In this document: positions 1-9,322 of the stretch, in pieces | Numbering within the stretch: the stretch's first letter is position 1 | Layout: each line of letters begins with the position of its first letter | Source: DATKUK01 sp035530655 | GTDB taxonomy: Bacteria; Planctomycetota; Phycisphaerae; UBA1845; DATKUK01 | Assembly: GCA_035530655.1 (NCBI GenBank) | Contig: DATKUK010000108.1 | Location: 62,001-126,000 of the forward strand | Reading direction: 5' to 3' | DNA length: 64,000 bases | Translations under genes and position numbers: made by a program | The notes under the pieces: model-generated | The model's input: only the letters and a program-made list of their open reading frames with translations | Databases searched by the model: none | What the model was told of the DNA's origin: nothing

Positions 1-83
1 AGCGTTGCCTTCGGCCGCCCGTGTGGTAACATAGTTATTTTGTACATGGAGCCAGAATCCGCTCTGGGCTGGGCGGAGTCAGG

Positions 84-2972
84 GTGTGGAGTTGCACAGT
101 GGCTTCAAGCGGGTCGGCCAAATCCATCGTCATCCAGGGGGCCAGTGAGCATAATCTTCAGCACTTGAACCTGACCATCCCTCGAGATCAGTTGGTGGTC
201 ATCACCGGACTGAGCGGCTCGGGCAAGAGTTCACTGGCGTTCGACACGATCTATGCAGAGGGGCAGCGGAAGTACGTCGAGTCGCTCTCGGCCTACGCCC
301 GGCAGTTCCTCGAGCAGATGCAGAAGCCGGAATTGGACCACATCGAGGGCCTCCCTCCCACCATTGCCATCGAGCAGCGGTCCGGTGGGACCAACCCACG
401 GTCGACGGTGGCTACCACCACGGAGATCTACGACTACCTCCGGCTGCTCTTCGCCCGGGTGGGCCAGCCACACTGCTGGGTGAAGACATCCAGGAATCGC
501 ACGTGCGGCCGACCCATCAAAAGCCAGACCGTCACACAGATCACCGACACGGTATTGCAGTTGCCCGAGCAAACGCGTCTGATGGTTCTGGCGCCGCTCG
601 TACGCGGGCAGAAGGGCGAGCACCGCGACGTGTTCCGCCAGATCCAGCGGGAGGGCTTCGTCCGCGTTCGGGCCGATGGCCGCATCTACGAGGTCAAGTC
701 GCCGCCGGCCTTGCACAAGCATCGCAAGCACACCATCGAGGCCGTGGTAGACCGGCTGGTCGTCAAGCCCGACGTTCGCGCACGGCTGACGGATTCGATC
801 GAACTGTCGCTGCGCCTGGCCGACGGCCTGGTCACCATCGCCCATGAAAACAACAAGAAGGGATCGGGCGACGGCGAATGGTCCGACGTGATCTTCAGCG
901 AGCACTACGCCTGCCCGGTTCACCCCCAGGCCAATCTCGAAGAGCTCAGTCCCCGCCTGTTCAGCTTCAACAGTCCGTACGGCGCCTGCCGCGAGTGCGA
1001 TGGTTTGGGCACGATCCTCGAATTCGATCCCGATCTGGCCGTGTCCGACCCGGACAAGTCGCTGGCTCAAGGCGCGGTCGACGCTTGGCGGCACGGCGGC
1101 AAACGGATGAACATCTTCTATAACCGATTGCTCCAGGAGTTCTGTGACGGCTTCGACGTGCCGCCCGATACACCTTACCGCAGCTTGCCCAAGGGAATCC
1201 GTCAGATTCTGCTTCACGGCACCACGCCCGACGACGAACGACGCTACGGCATGCACTTCGAGGGTGTGATCCCCAATCTCCAGCGCCGGTGGGAGAACAC
1301 CGACAGCGAGTACGTCAAGGCCCGCCTGCACGGATACCTGTCGGAGCAGCCCTGTAAGAAGTGCGACGGCGCAAGATTGAGACCCGAATCGCTGAGTGTG
1401 CTGGTGGGAGGGCACAACATCCGTCACGTTAGCACCATGAGCATTGCCGCTGCTCGCGCGTTTTTCGACGAACTCGAGCTGTCCGGCGAGAAGGCCATCA
1501 TCGCCCAGCAGATCCTCAAGGAGATTCGACAGCGACTCCGCTTCATGGACGATGTGGGTGTGGGCTACCTGACCCTGGACCGAACCAGCGCAACGCTCTC
1601 CGGCGGCGAAGCGCAGCGAATCCGCCTGGCCACGCAGGTCGGCAGCGGCCTGGTAGGGGTCTGCTACGTGCTGGACGAGCCGACGATAGGCCTGCACCAA
1701 CGAGACAACAGCAAGCTGATCGCCACGCTGCGGCGCCTCACCGAAATGGGCAACACGGTGCTGGTCGTCGAACACGACGAGGAAACCATCCGTGCCGCCG
1801 ACCACATCATCGATATGGGACCCGGTGCGGGCGCGCACGGCGGTCGCATCGTCGCGCAGGGCACGGTCGGGGAAATCATGGCCGTGCCCGAAAGCATCAC
1901 CGGCCGGTACCTCAGCGGCCGAAGTCGCATCGACTTGCCGCGCCGTCGCAGACGAGTGAAAAAGCAGAACTTCATCGAGGTACGCGGGGCCGCCGAGAAC
2001 AACCTCAAAAAGATCGACGTTCGCTTCCCTTTGGGCGTCTTCTGCTGCGTGACAGGCGTTTCCGGTTCAGGCAAGAGCACCCTGGTCAGCCAGATCCTCT
2101 TGCGGGCGCTGCGGCGCCGCCTCTATAACTCCCACGACAAGCCGGGCCGACACGATCGGCTCATCGGCGCCTCGCCCATCGACAAGGTGATCGAGATCGA
2201 CCAGTCGCCCATCGGCCGTACGCCACGCAGCAACCCCGCTACCTACACCGGGCTCTTCGATCTGATCCGGCAGTTGTTTGCCCGCACGCGAGAGGCCAAG
2301 ATTCGTGGCTACAAACCGGGGCGCTTCAGCTTTAACGTCAAAGGCGGGCGATGTGAGGCCTGCCAGGGGCAGGGCACCAAGAAAATCGAGATGCACTTCC
2401 TTCCAGACGTCTTTGTCACCTGTCAGGAGTGCAAGGGAAAACGATATAACCGCGAAACGCTCGAGATTCGTTACCGGGGCAAGAACATCGCCGATGTGCT
2501 CGACATGCGCATCGAGGAGGCGTTGAGCTTCTTCGAGAACTTCCCCCACATCAAGCAACTGCTGGCGGCACTGAAAGACGTCGGACTTGGGTATATGACG
2601 CTCGGTCAGTCCTCGACCACGCTGTCAGGAGGTGAGGCCCAGCGCGTCAAGCTGGCCACCGAGCTGGGCAAGACCGCAACCGGACAGACCCTCTACATCC
2701 TCGACGAGCCGACCACAGGTCTGCATTTCGCCGATATTCAAAATCTTCTGAACGTGCTCAACCGGCTGGCCGACCTGGGCAATACCATCCTGGTCATCGA
2801 GCACAACCTGGACGTGATCAAGATGAGCGACTGGATCATCGACCTCGGCCCCGAGGGCGGCGACGCGGGCGGCTATATCGTCGCCGAGGGTACGCCCGAC
2901 CAACTCGCCCGCAACAAGGACTGCTACACCGGTCAGTTCCTGCGGTCCAAGCTGCGCCCGCCTGCCGCCTGA
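84..2972 (+). CDS. uvrA: UvrABC excinuclease subunit A
   Basis: This is the damage-recognition ATPase of nucleotide excision repair. It acts as a cytoplasmic dimer that loads UvrB at DNA lesions. The protein has 962 aa, close to the usual 940-960. Two ABC modules are complete: Walker A GLSGSGKSS near residue 42 and GVSGSGKST near 655, each followed by LSGGEAQR signatures and LDEPT Walker B motifs. The C-terminal zinc module reads CEAC...CQEC. The first zinc module has C277, H280, C302 and C305, so its second ligand is His where the family usually has Cys. The start is GTG at 84 with GGAG five bases upstream; GTG at 99 is an alternative. The 3' end overlaps the convergent thioredoxin gene by 40 bp. 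Family assignment is certain; the exact start is not. Confidence 0.98.
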   Translation: MWSCTVASSGSAKSIVIQGASEHNLQHLNLTIPRDQLVVITGLSGSGKSSLAFDTIYAEGQRKYVESLSAYARQFLEQMQKPELDHIEGLPPTIAIEQRSGGTNPRSTVATTTEIYDYLRLLFARVGQPHCWVKTSRNRTCGRPIKSQTVTQITDTVLQLPEQTRLMVLAPLVRGQKGEHRDVFRQIQREGFVRVRADGRIYEVKSPPALHKHRKHTIEAVVDRLVVKPDVRARLTDSIELSLRLADGLVTIAHENNKKGSGDGEWSDVIFSEHYACPVHPQANLEELSPRLFSFNSPYGACRECDGLGTILEFDPDLAVSDPDKSLAQGAVDAWRHGGKRMNIFYNRLLQEFCDGFDVPPDTPYRSLPKGIRQILLHGTTPDDERRYGMHFEGVIPNLQRRWENTDSEYVKARLHGYLSEQPCKKCDGARLRPESLSVLVGGHNIRHVSTMSIAAARAFFDELELSGEKAIIAQQILKEIRQRLRFMDDVGVGYLTLDRTSATLSGGEAQRIRLATQVGSGLVGVCYVLDEPTIGLHQRDNSKLIATLRRLTEMGNTVLVVEHDEETIRAADHIIDMGPGAGAHGGRIVAQGTVGEIMAVPESITGRYLSGRSRIDLPRRRRRVKKQNFIEVRGAAENNLKKIDVRFPLGVFCCVTGVSGSGKSTLVSQILLRALRRRLYNSHDKPGRHDRLIGASPIDKVIEIDQSPIGRTPRSNPATYTGLFDLIRQLFARTREAKIRGYKPGRFSFNVKGGRCEACQGQGTKKIEMHFLPDVFVTCQECKGKRYNRETLEIRYRGKNIADVLDMRIEEALSFFENFPHIKQLLAALKDVGLGYMTLGQSSTTLSGGEAQRVKLATELGKTATGQTLYILDEPTTGLHFADIQNLLNVLNRLADLGNTILVIEHNLDVIKMSDWIIDLGPEGGDAGGYIVAEGTPDQLARNKDCYTGQFLRSKLRPPAA

Positions 2973-3445
2973 TCCACGGCGCTACGCACAAAGTCCTCGA
3001 ACTGCCGAGCCGACATCGTTCCTTCCCGCCTGACGACCACCCGCCCCATCACATCGACGACTACGAACGTCGGAAGCGCCGCGACCTCATACCGCCGAAC
3101 AACTTCTCCCACCGACGGTGAGAGTGGACTGTCACTAAGATCGACCCGCAGCGGCACCACCCACTTCTCCAGTTCCGCGGCGAACTCGGGTTTGGAGAAC
3201 ACGTTCTGCTCCATCGTCTGACACGGCGGACACCAGTCCGCGCCGAAGTCCAGCAGAACGAGCCGGCCGCTCGCCTCGGCCTGCCTTAGAGCATCCTGGT
3301 AATCGTGCACCCACGCTACGGCGGACGGTGCAGCCCGCGAACCGAAATACCATATGCCCGCTACCGCCGAGCAGACCACCAGGATCAGTATCCGGTAACC
3401 GGTGCTGGCTCTGACGCCGACTGAATGCGGGTGTGCGCTTCCCAT
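2933..3445 (-). CDS. Membrane-anchored thioredoxin-like protein
   Basis: A probable periplasm-facing disulfide reductase or isomerase. The sequence shows an N-terminal transmembrane segment (ILILVVCSAVAGIWYF) followed by a thioredoxin fold with the active site DWCPPC and a downstream cis-proline region ALPTFVVVD. This resembles the soluble C-terminal domain of DsbD or thioredoxin_7 proteins. The frame stays open to an ATG at 3610, which would add 55 residues rich in Gly, Ser and Arg with no family resemblance. I therefore prefer the ATG at 3445, although neither start has a good ribosome site. Its last 40 bp overlap the end of uvrA on the other strand. Substrate and partner are unknown. Confidence 0.85.
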   Translation of the reverse strand: MGSAHPHSVGVRASTGYRILILVVCSAVAGIWYFGSRAAPSAVAWVHDYQDALRQAEASGRLVLLDFGADWCPPCQTMEQNVFSKPEFAAELEKWVVPLRVDLSDSPLSPSVGEVVRRYEVAALPTFVVVDVMGRVVVRREGTMSARQFEDFVRSAVDQAAGGRSLDRRN

Positions 3446-3641
3446 GGCCCATCGCCGATCGTGCCGCACGGCCTGCTCATAGTAGGGGCGGCGACCGCCG
3501 GGTCCAAGCGCCTTCTCCGAGGTGCCGGCCGGCCGCTGTGAAGACGTCCCCCCAGACGGTTGAGACGCATGCGGTTCGTCGATAGAATCGGTCGCACGAC
3601 AGTTTCCCATGTAGACGAACTTTCAGGCGGAGGTCGAGACG

Positions 3642-6545
3642 ATGTGTGGTGCATGGAGGGTCCTTGGTTTTGCGTCGGCCCTGTTACTGTCGGGTAGCGC
3701 GCGGCTTGCAGGTCAGACAACGGCCCCAGCCGATTCGGCTTCAGGCGAGGCTCAACAGCCGCGAACGGTCGAATTGGATTTCCGCTACGCCCTCCAAAGC
3801 CCCGTACTGCTCTATCAGTTCGAGGACGAGGGCGTCATGGTCGAGCCGCGCAGGAATTACGCGTTTCTGCTGGCGCCCTTCCACTATGAGGTGACGGAGC
3901 GACGGTACAGCATTTCCGCCGGAGTCCGCGTCGAGACCGAAACGGGCAAACGGTGCCGTACGCTCGGAATCGCCGTAGCCGGGGCCACCGGCGCGACGGG
4001 CCGGTTCGGCAAAGATGCAGCACCCGCGGGCCAGCGTCCTGGGACGCCTTCGTCGGCGCTCGACAGCACGTTCCAGCTACCTTCGCAGAGCCAGCCGCTG
4101 TACGAGCGTATCCAGGTCGAATTACGCGGCGGCGAGGCCATCTTGCAGTGGTACAACACCAGGTCGCCGACGCCGGCGCGCGGGACCGACGGCGGCCGCG
4201 CCGCGCAACGACCGACACCCGCCCCACGTGGGGCGGGCCAGACATCGGATCGCCGCGGCGAGATGCCCGCCACCGGTTGGGCCGCGCTGTTGATCGAGTA
4301 CCCGCAAGAGGCGAGCAAGCTGACGGTGCAGTTTCGCGGCGATCCGCCGGAGACCATCGACTTGGCGCTGATCTCGCTTGTACAGGCCCCGGCGGACCGC
4401 AGCGCCCGAACGTGGGAAGACGGCAACGAGCTTGCCACTCTTGCCCAGCAGGTGGGGCGCTATGCGGCCAGCGGCGACGCAGCCATGGCTCGGTTGGCGG
4501 TGGCGTGGCTGGCCCAAGTGCTCAACGACTACCGGCCAACTCCAGACCCGCAGCAACCCGACCTGGCTGTCCCCACCATCGAGGGCGGACTGCTGGTGGG
4601 TGTGGCCAATCCCGACCAGATGGCTGCGCAGTGGGCCTGGTCCGCCCTTTCGGCGCGCCAATCACTCTCCTCCATCGCCATCCAGTTCATCGCCCAGCAA
4701 GCCGATCAGACCGTTCTTAAGCGACTTGTCTCGCTGATCGGACAGGAACTGGCCGGCACCGGCCAGCAAGCCGACCAGGACTCCGTCGGAGGTGCCCGCA
4801 GGCCGGACCGGCGGCAGATGCGCTCAGGCGACCAGGATGTCTCGCTTACCGTGCCGTCGGCGCTGCCCGACTCGCAGGCCAGTCCGGCCTGTTTCGCCGC
4901 ACTTCAGGCTATTCTGCAAAGCCGACACACGGACGTGGTGACGGAGGCCATCCGACTCATCCTGACCGACGCCACCAAACAGTCGATCGCCTGTCTGGCC
5001 CTGGTGCCCCCCGGCGCCGCGGAGATCGCCCTTGCAGAGTTGGCGAACGTCACATCGCAGGAGGTCAAGACCACGGCGGTCAAGACGATGCTGCTGACGC
5101 CTTCGCCGGCGCTGATGAAGCAGATCGCCGAAGCGGGCACCGGGTGGGCGCTGACAATATCCGATCCACAAGATCCGCTCCTCGCTCAGCCGGTCCAGAC
5201 GCACGACCGGCAGAAACAAATCACAATCCTTCGGCTGCTGCAGAAAGCCGACATGCAGGCGGTGCTGGACAGCTCCCAGTTTCGGGACTTGATCGAAGCG
5301 CTAACCGGGGCGCTGGCCGCCGAGGACGTGCGGCGGGAAGCGTACCTGCTGCTGGCTACACAATGGCTCAAGGCCGGCGGCGCCGCCACGCCTGCTCAGT
5401 CGTTCGATCGCGTCGATCGGGCCGGGCGGGGCGGGCGCAGCGGCGTCGGTGGTGGATCGCTGGAGCAACTGCTTCTCGAGGCCCTGGCCCAGTCGGACAA
5501 GGCCGTGCAGAAACAAGCCGCTGCGGCGTTGCTGAAGACCGGGCGCGTGGCGCCGCTTATTGACCAGCTCAGCACCCGGGTGCCGGTGACTCAGGTGGCC
5601 TCGCTGTTGAGCGAACTGGCCGCAGATCTCGAACTTCGCGTCAATGCGGATACGCTTACGCTGTTTGGGGCGATGCTCGGCCACAGCGATCCCAACATCG
5701 GGCGAGAAGCGCTATCGGCCATCGACAAAGCGTACGGCGACAGTGGCTACCCCGAGCACGAGAGATGGCGAATACGGCTGGCCGTCAAACGCCGCCTCGC
5801 GATCGACGGACTTGCCCAGCGCCTCGGTGACGCCAAGCCGGAGATAGCCGGCATGGCTGCGACCATTTCCGGCCGGCTCAGCGGGACTCCAATCCCCCCC
5901 GGCGACGCCAAAAAAGCCGCCGAGCAACTTCGTCAGGCCGACACCGCCCGAGCGGCCGACCCAACCGGCACGTATCACCTCCTGGTTACGACTGTGGTCA
6001 ACAAGCCTGAGTTCGAGCTGGCAGACGTGCCAGGGCGAAGCGGAGTCAAGGAGTTGACGCAACTCCGCTGGCGCCAGGTTCGGGCCTCGGCAAGCGGGAT
6101 GGTGACCATCTCCAAGCAGGCGGATGGCACCTATCCTGTAGCATGGGATGGCAAGGTGATCGGCAGCATGGGCGGCGGCGTGTCCGAATCCGAGGAGCAG
6201 GCCGATGCCAGGGGCCGATCGGGCACGGATCGTGTCCGTCGTGGCGGACAGCCTCAGCAAGGGCCCATGCGTATCGACACCGCCGAACTGGTCAAGCAGG
6301 CCTTGGCTGAGGTCTCGGCTATGGCCGGTACGACACGCGTGCCTTCGCCGCTTCCGGTCGGGCTCAGTCATGTCATCCTGGGCATGTGGGAGGGATTGTG
6401 GAGCCCCCCCCAGGATCAACGAGCCGCTATCGACTACCAGCGACAGCAATACCGTGTCGATGCCCAGGGCCGTGTTATCCTCGGCCAACTGCCTGAGTCC
6501 GAAATTCAGGAAATCTCGGCCTGGCTGGAGCTTGAGTCAAACTAG
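3642..6545 (+). CDS. Large secreted protein with HEAT-like helical repeats, function unknown
   Basis: A 967-aa protein that I do not recognise beyond its architecture. It starts with a Sec-type signal peptide (hydrophobic GFASALLLSGSARLAG) after an ATG preceded by GGAGG at a good distance. Residues about 30-240 are mixed and include low-complexity Arg/Gly/Pro stretches. About 240-740 is a run of Ala/Leu-rich helical repeats (for example ALAQSDKAVQKQAAAALLKTG) that looks like HEAT/ARM solenoid. A beta-rich C-terminal part follows (TGTYHLLVTTVVNKPEFEL). No catalytic motif is visible. An extracytoplasmic scaffold or binding protein is the best guess. Its stop codon interlocks with that of the convergent gene through a shared CTAG. 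Confidence 0.8.
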   Translation: MCGAWRVLGFASALLLSGSARLAGQTTAPADSASGEAQQPRTVELDFRYALQSPVLLYQFEDEGVMVEPRRNYAFLLAPFHYEVTERRYSISAGVRVETETGKRCRTLGIAVAGATGATGRFGKDAAPAGQRPGTPSSALDSTFQLPSQSQPLYERIQVELRGGEAILQWYNTRSPTPARGTDGGRAAQRPTPAPRGAGQTSDRRGEMPATGWAALLIEYPQEASKLTVQFRGDPPETIDLALISLVQAPADRSARTWEDGNELATLAQQVGRYAASGDAAMARLAVAWLAQVLNDYRPTPDPQQPDLAVPTIEGGLLVGVANPDQMAAQWAWSALSARQSLSSIAIQFIAQQADQTVLKRLVSLIGQELAGTGQQADQDSVGGARRPDRRQMRSGDQDVSLTVPSALPDSQASPACFAALQAILQSRHTDVVTEAIRLILTDATKQSIACLALVPPGAAEIALAELANVTSQEVKTTAVKTMLLTPSPALMKQIAEAGTGWALTISDPQDPLLAQPVQTHDRQKQITILRLLQKADMQAVLDSSQFRDLIEALTGALAAEDVRREAYLLLATQWLKAGGAATPAQSFDRVDRAGRGGRSGVGGGSLEQLLLEALAQSDKAVQKQAAAALLKTGRVAPLIDQLSTRVPVTQVASLLSELAADLELRVNADTLTLFGAMLGHSDPNIGREALSAIDKAYGDSGYPEHERWRIRLAVKRRLAIDGLAQRLGDAKPEIAGMAATISGRLSGTPIPPGDAKKAAEQLRQADTARAADPTGTYHLLVTTVVNKPEFELADVPGRSGVKELTQLRWRQVRASASGMVTISKQADGTYPVAWDGKVIGSMGGGVSESEEQADARGRSGTDRVRRGGQPQQGPMRIDTAELVKQALAEVSAMAGTTRVPSPLPVGLSHVILGMWEGLWSPPQDQRAAIDYQRQQYRVDAQGRVILGQLPESEIQEISAWLELESN

Positions 6546-7903
6546 GCGCTCAACGCCTCGAAGTGCTGGTCGGCTGAACTCGTCGTCCAATCCGGGGGCG
6601 CCGGTCGAGCCCACTCTACCGCCAGCATCACACCAAGCACTAACACCGACCATAGATTGACGCCAAGCGCTCTGGCTGCATGGTTGAACAACGTCTGGTC
6701 GAGCCCCCATGCGAACATCGCCACCAGCCAGATGACCAATGCCGTCCAGGCCGGCCACCCGCTGCGATTCACCTGACGATGGAGATCGGCCCGCGCCAGC
6801 AGCACCGCCAAGGCCGGGTAGGCCCAGATGAGGTAGTATTGCCGCATCAAAGGCGAAAACCACAGCATCGCCAGCAGCCACAAGGCCCATTCGCATGCAC
6901 GCTGATCCGGTCGTAATCGCCGCCACGGCCCGCGTGACAGCCACAGCAGAAGACCGGCCACTACGGCGTTTATTACAACGTACACGGTGACCGCGGCCGC
7001 CGGGTTTAATACCGTCCGCGATGACGTCTGCCGAGAACCGTCGACGACTCCGCTCACGCGGCCGATCACCATGGCCAGGCTTTGGTTGCGGTAATCGATA
7101 AACGTCCGATGCCGTCTGACGTACATCGCGTCGTCGGGGTGCATCAGCATATGGACAGCGCTGCCGTATACCAGGGCGTTGCGCGCCCAGCGCCGATGAT
7201 ACTCGACCGTCTTGGCCGGACCGAAGAGTACCAGAGAGGGAACCAACTCCAGCGTCGCCGCTGCCACCACCGCCACAGTCACCGCGAGCCACTTTCGCTT
7301 TAGCGCCAACCAGACCACGAACAACGCAGGCAGCAGCTTGATCAGACAGGCCGCCGCCAGCGCCAGTCCGGCCCACCCGTCGTGGTGCTTCTCCAACAGC
7401 ACGTACGCCACGACGACCAACAACAGCACCAGGACAGCCGTCTGATTGAATCGCGCGTGCTCGTAGATAGCCGCACCGCACAACCAGACCGGCACCGCCT
7501 GCGTGAGAATCCAATCGCCCGGAGGCAGGCCACTGATCCGCCTGCCCACCAGCCAGATGACCGCCAACAGCGCCGCCATGTTTAACGTGGCCCAGAGCAC
7601 ACCTCCGATCCACGGCCCGGCTACTGCAAATGGCGTGAACGCGATCACCGCAGACGGCAGGTACCACGGCAGTCGCGAACGATCCTCGTCGCCGGCGCTC
7701 AGATCGTCACGGGTGTTCAGTTCCCCATGCTCAATCAGATAACGGGCATCAAGGTAAAAGTGGTGGAAATCATAACCGTGCTGCAAGTCGCCCGCCCGGA
7801 TGATGGACAGCCCCATGAGAAAAGCCGCCGACACCAGCGCCAACGTCACGACGATGCGAATCGCCATCGCCCTGGGGATGGGTGGTCGCTCCTGTTCAGA
7901 CAT
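6542..7903 (-). CDS. GT87-like (DUF2029) integral membrane glycosyltransferase, paralog A
   Basis: A polytopic membrane protein with about ten hydrophobic helices and the pattern of polyprenol-phosphate-mannose-dependent mannosyltransferases of the GT-C superfamily. The first extracytoplasmic loop reads HGYDFHHFYLDARYL, with the acidic residue typical of the GT-C catalytic loop. NQ-containing loops and a LIKLLPALF helix are also typical. The ATG at 7903 is chosen, although an upstream GTG at 7912 is possible; the ATG start overlaps the stop of the upstream paralog by 8 bp, implying translational coupling. Acceptor and sugar are not predictable from sequence. Confidence 0.85.
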   Translation of the reverse strand: MSEQERPPIPRAMAIRIVVTLALVSAAFLMGLSIIRAGDLQHGYDFHHFYLDARYLIEHGELNTRDDLSAGDEDRSRLPWYLPSAVIAFTPFAVAGPWIGGVLWATLNMAALLAVIWLVGRRISGLPPGDWILTQAVPVWLCGAAIYEHARFNQTAVLVLLLVVVAYVLLEKHHDGWAGLALAAACLIKLLPALFVVWLALKRKWLAVTVAVVAAATLELVPSLVLFGPAKTVEYHRRWARNALVYGSAVHMLMHPDDAMYVRRHRTFIDYRNQSLAMVIGRVSGVVDGSRQTSSRTVLNPAAAVTVYVVINAVVAGLLLWLSRGPWRRLRPDQRACEWALWLLAMLWFSPLMRQYYLIWAYPALAVLLARADLHRQVNRSGWPAWTALVIWLVAMFAWGLDQTLFNHAARALGVNLWSVLVLGVMLAVEWARPAPPDWTTSSADQHFEALSA

Positions 7904-9209
7904 GGTCGGCACCCGGCTTGGCAGGGCTCTCGGCAGATGTACGGCCTGCGCTGCGCCGTTCGCTCACCACCAGGGCCGCACCGATCAGCAGCCCCATCAG
8001 CAGCATCGTCCACATCGTAGGTCCCAGGCAGCGCAGCTCGCGCGAAACCAGCATCGGCATGGGCAAAACCCACAAGATGGCAACTGTCCAGGCCAGCCGC
8101 ACGCTAACGCCCGCCTCCCGACAAAGCTGGGCGTTGCACAGCATCGCCAACAGCGGATAGACCCAGGCGTAGTGGTAAAGTCGCAGTACCGGCATGAACC
8201 ACACCATAGCCAGCATGGCCAAAGCCCATTCCAGCCGGAGTTGCGAGCGATTGAGGGCAACGGCCGGCCGGCGCAGCCCGTACAGCAGCAACAACCCCAC
8301 CGCCGCCAGCAGCAGCGTGTGCAGCCTTGCGACAGTGGACAGCGGCACGTTCGCGACGTTGACGAAGATCGACGGTCCCCAGTGCTTCGAGCGTGGGTCG
8401 TTCCATAGATGCCTGCGGGCATCGACCGGGTGCAGCAGACGCGCCAACGTCACGCCACTGGCCTGGTTGCGGTGGTCCACCTCGACCTGATTCAGCATGA
8501 AGGATCGGTGTGAACCGTTTACCACTGCGGAACGATACCAATCGTTATAGTAGCCCGCTGCCTTGGCCGGCCCGAAGGTCAACACGTCCGACACCGGCCC
8601 CAACACCAGGATCGTCGCCACGCACGCAGCGAACGTCCGCCACTGGCGTTTCAGCAGAAACCATCCCAGCAACACGACTGGCGTGGTCTTGATCAGTATG
8701 GCCACGCCCAGGACGCATCCGGCTAGCGTTCGCCGATTTGACTCCCATAGCCACAGCGATCCGGCACAGAGAAAAAGAACGAAGACGGTCAACTGGCTGA
8801 GCTGGAACTGATAGATCCAGTATGGGAACGTCAACATGAACGGAGCAAACTGACTGGCCAACCACTGCTCGCGCGGCGCATCACTGACATGCCGGCCAAA
8901 CCAGCGAAGAGTGACCAGCAACATGCCGGTATTGAGCAGCGCCCACACGACACCCGCCATGCCGGCCGGCACGAGCGCAAAGACCGCGAAGAACCTCGAT
9001 AGCGCCGGCAGATACCAGGGTAGGGACCCTACGTGGCCCTCGCCGGCCAGGGCACGGTGCTGCAATACGTAGCGTCCAGCCGCGTAGAAGAACTCGAAAT
9101 CCGGTAGCCCCCGCAGAGTACGTCGGATCGCCAGGAACGTCAGCAGGCCGATCAGCACGAGTACCAGCACGGCAATCAGATCGGGCAGGCTCAACCTGTA
9201 GCGACGCAT
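7896..9209 (-). CDS. GT87-like (DUF2029) integral membrane glycosyltransferase, paralog B
   Basis: A 437-aa polytopic membrane protein clearly paralogous to the next gene downstream. Shared blocks, in order, are PDFEFFYAAGRY versus YDFHHFYLDARY, SLPWYLPA versus RLPWYLPS, AILIKTTPVVLL versus ACLIKLLPALFV, LTFGPAK versus LFGPAK, and DHRNQ versus DYRNQ. These are hallmarks of the DUF2029/GT87 family, which transfers mannose or arabinose from a lipid carrier on the outer face of the membrane. It is the first gene of a two-gene operon reading away from the globin-sensor kinase, with a 113-bp divergent spacer. Confidence 0.86.
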   Translation of the reverse strand: MRRYRLSLPDLIAVLVLVLIGLLTFLAIRRTLRGLPDFEFFYAAGRYVLQHRALAGEGHVGSLPWYLPALSRFFAVFALVPAGMAGVVWALLNTGMLLVTLRWFGRHVSDAPREQWLASQFAPFMLTFPYWIYQFQLSQLTVFVLFLCAGSLWLWESNRRTLAGCVLGVAILIKTTPVVLLGWFLLKRQWRTFAACVATILVLGPVSDVLTFGPAKAAGYYNDWYRSAVVNGSHRSFMLNQVEVDHRNQASGVTLARLLHPVDARRHLWNDPRSKHWGPSIFVNVANVPLSTVARLHTLLLAAVGLLLLYGLRRPAVALNRSQLRLEWALAMLAMVWFMPVLRLYHYAWVYPLLAMLCNAQLCREAGVSVRLAWTVAILWVLPMPMLVSRELRCLGPTMWTMLLMGLLIGAALVVSERRSAGRTSAESPAKPGADHV

Positions 9210-9291
9210 CAGCAGCGGATTCTACGTGTAGCGCGAACCGCCCGCAATCCACCCTCGCAGACGGGGCTTCCACCGACCGCACACAACCTCC

Positions 9292-9297
9292 TATAAT
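9292..9297 (+). promoter_or_regulatory. Candidate sigma-70 -10 element
   Basis: A perfect TATAAT lies 26 bp before the chosen ATG of the sensor kinase gene. No convincing -35 hexamer is found 16-19 bp upstream. The ATG at 9296 overlaps this box, which argues for the downstream ATG at 9323 as the true start. Confidence 0.4.
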
Positions 9298-9322
9298 GAC
9301 ACTGAGGGCCTCAACAGGTTCC

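Noticed and set aside
231..1838. A 535-codon minus-strand frame inside uvrA
   Set aside because: It mirrors the codon pattern of uvrA and shows no domain; it is a composition artefact.
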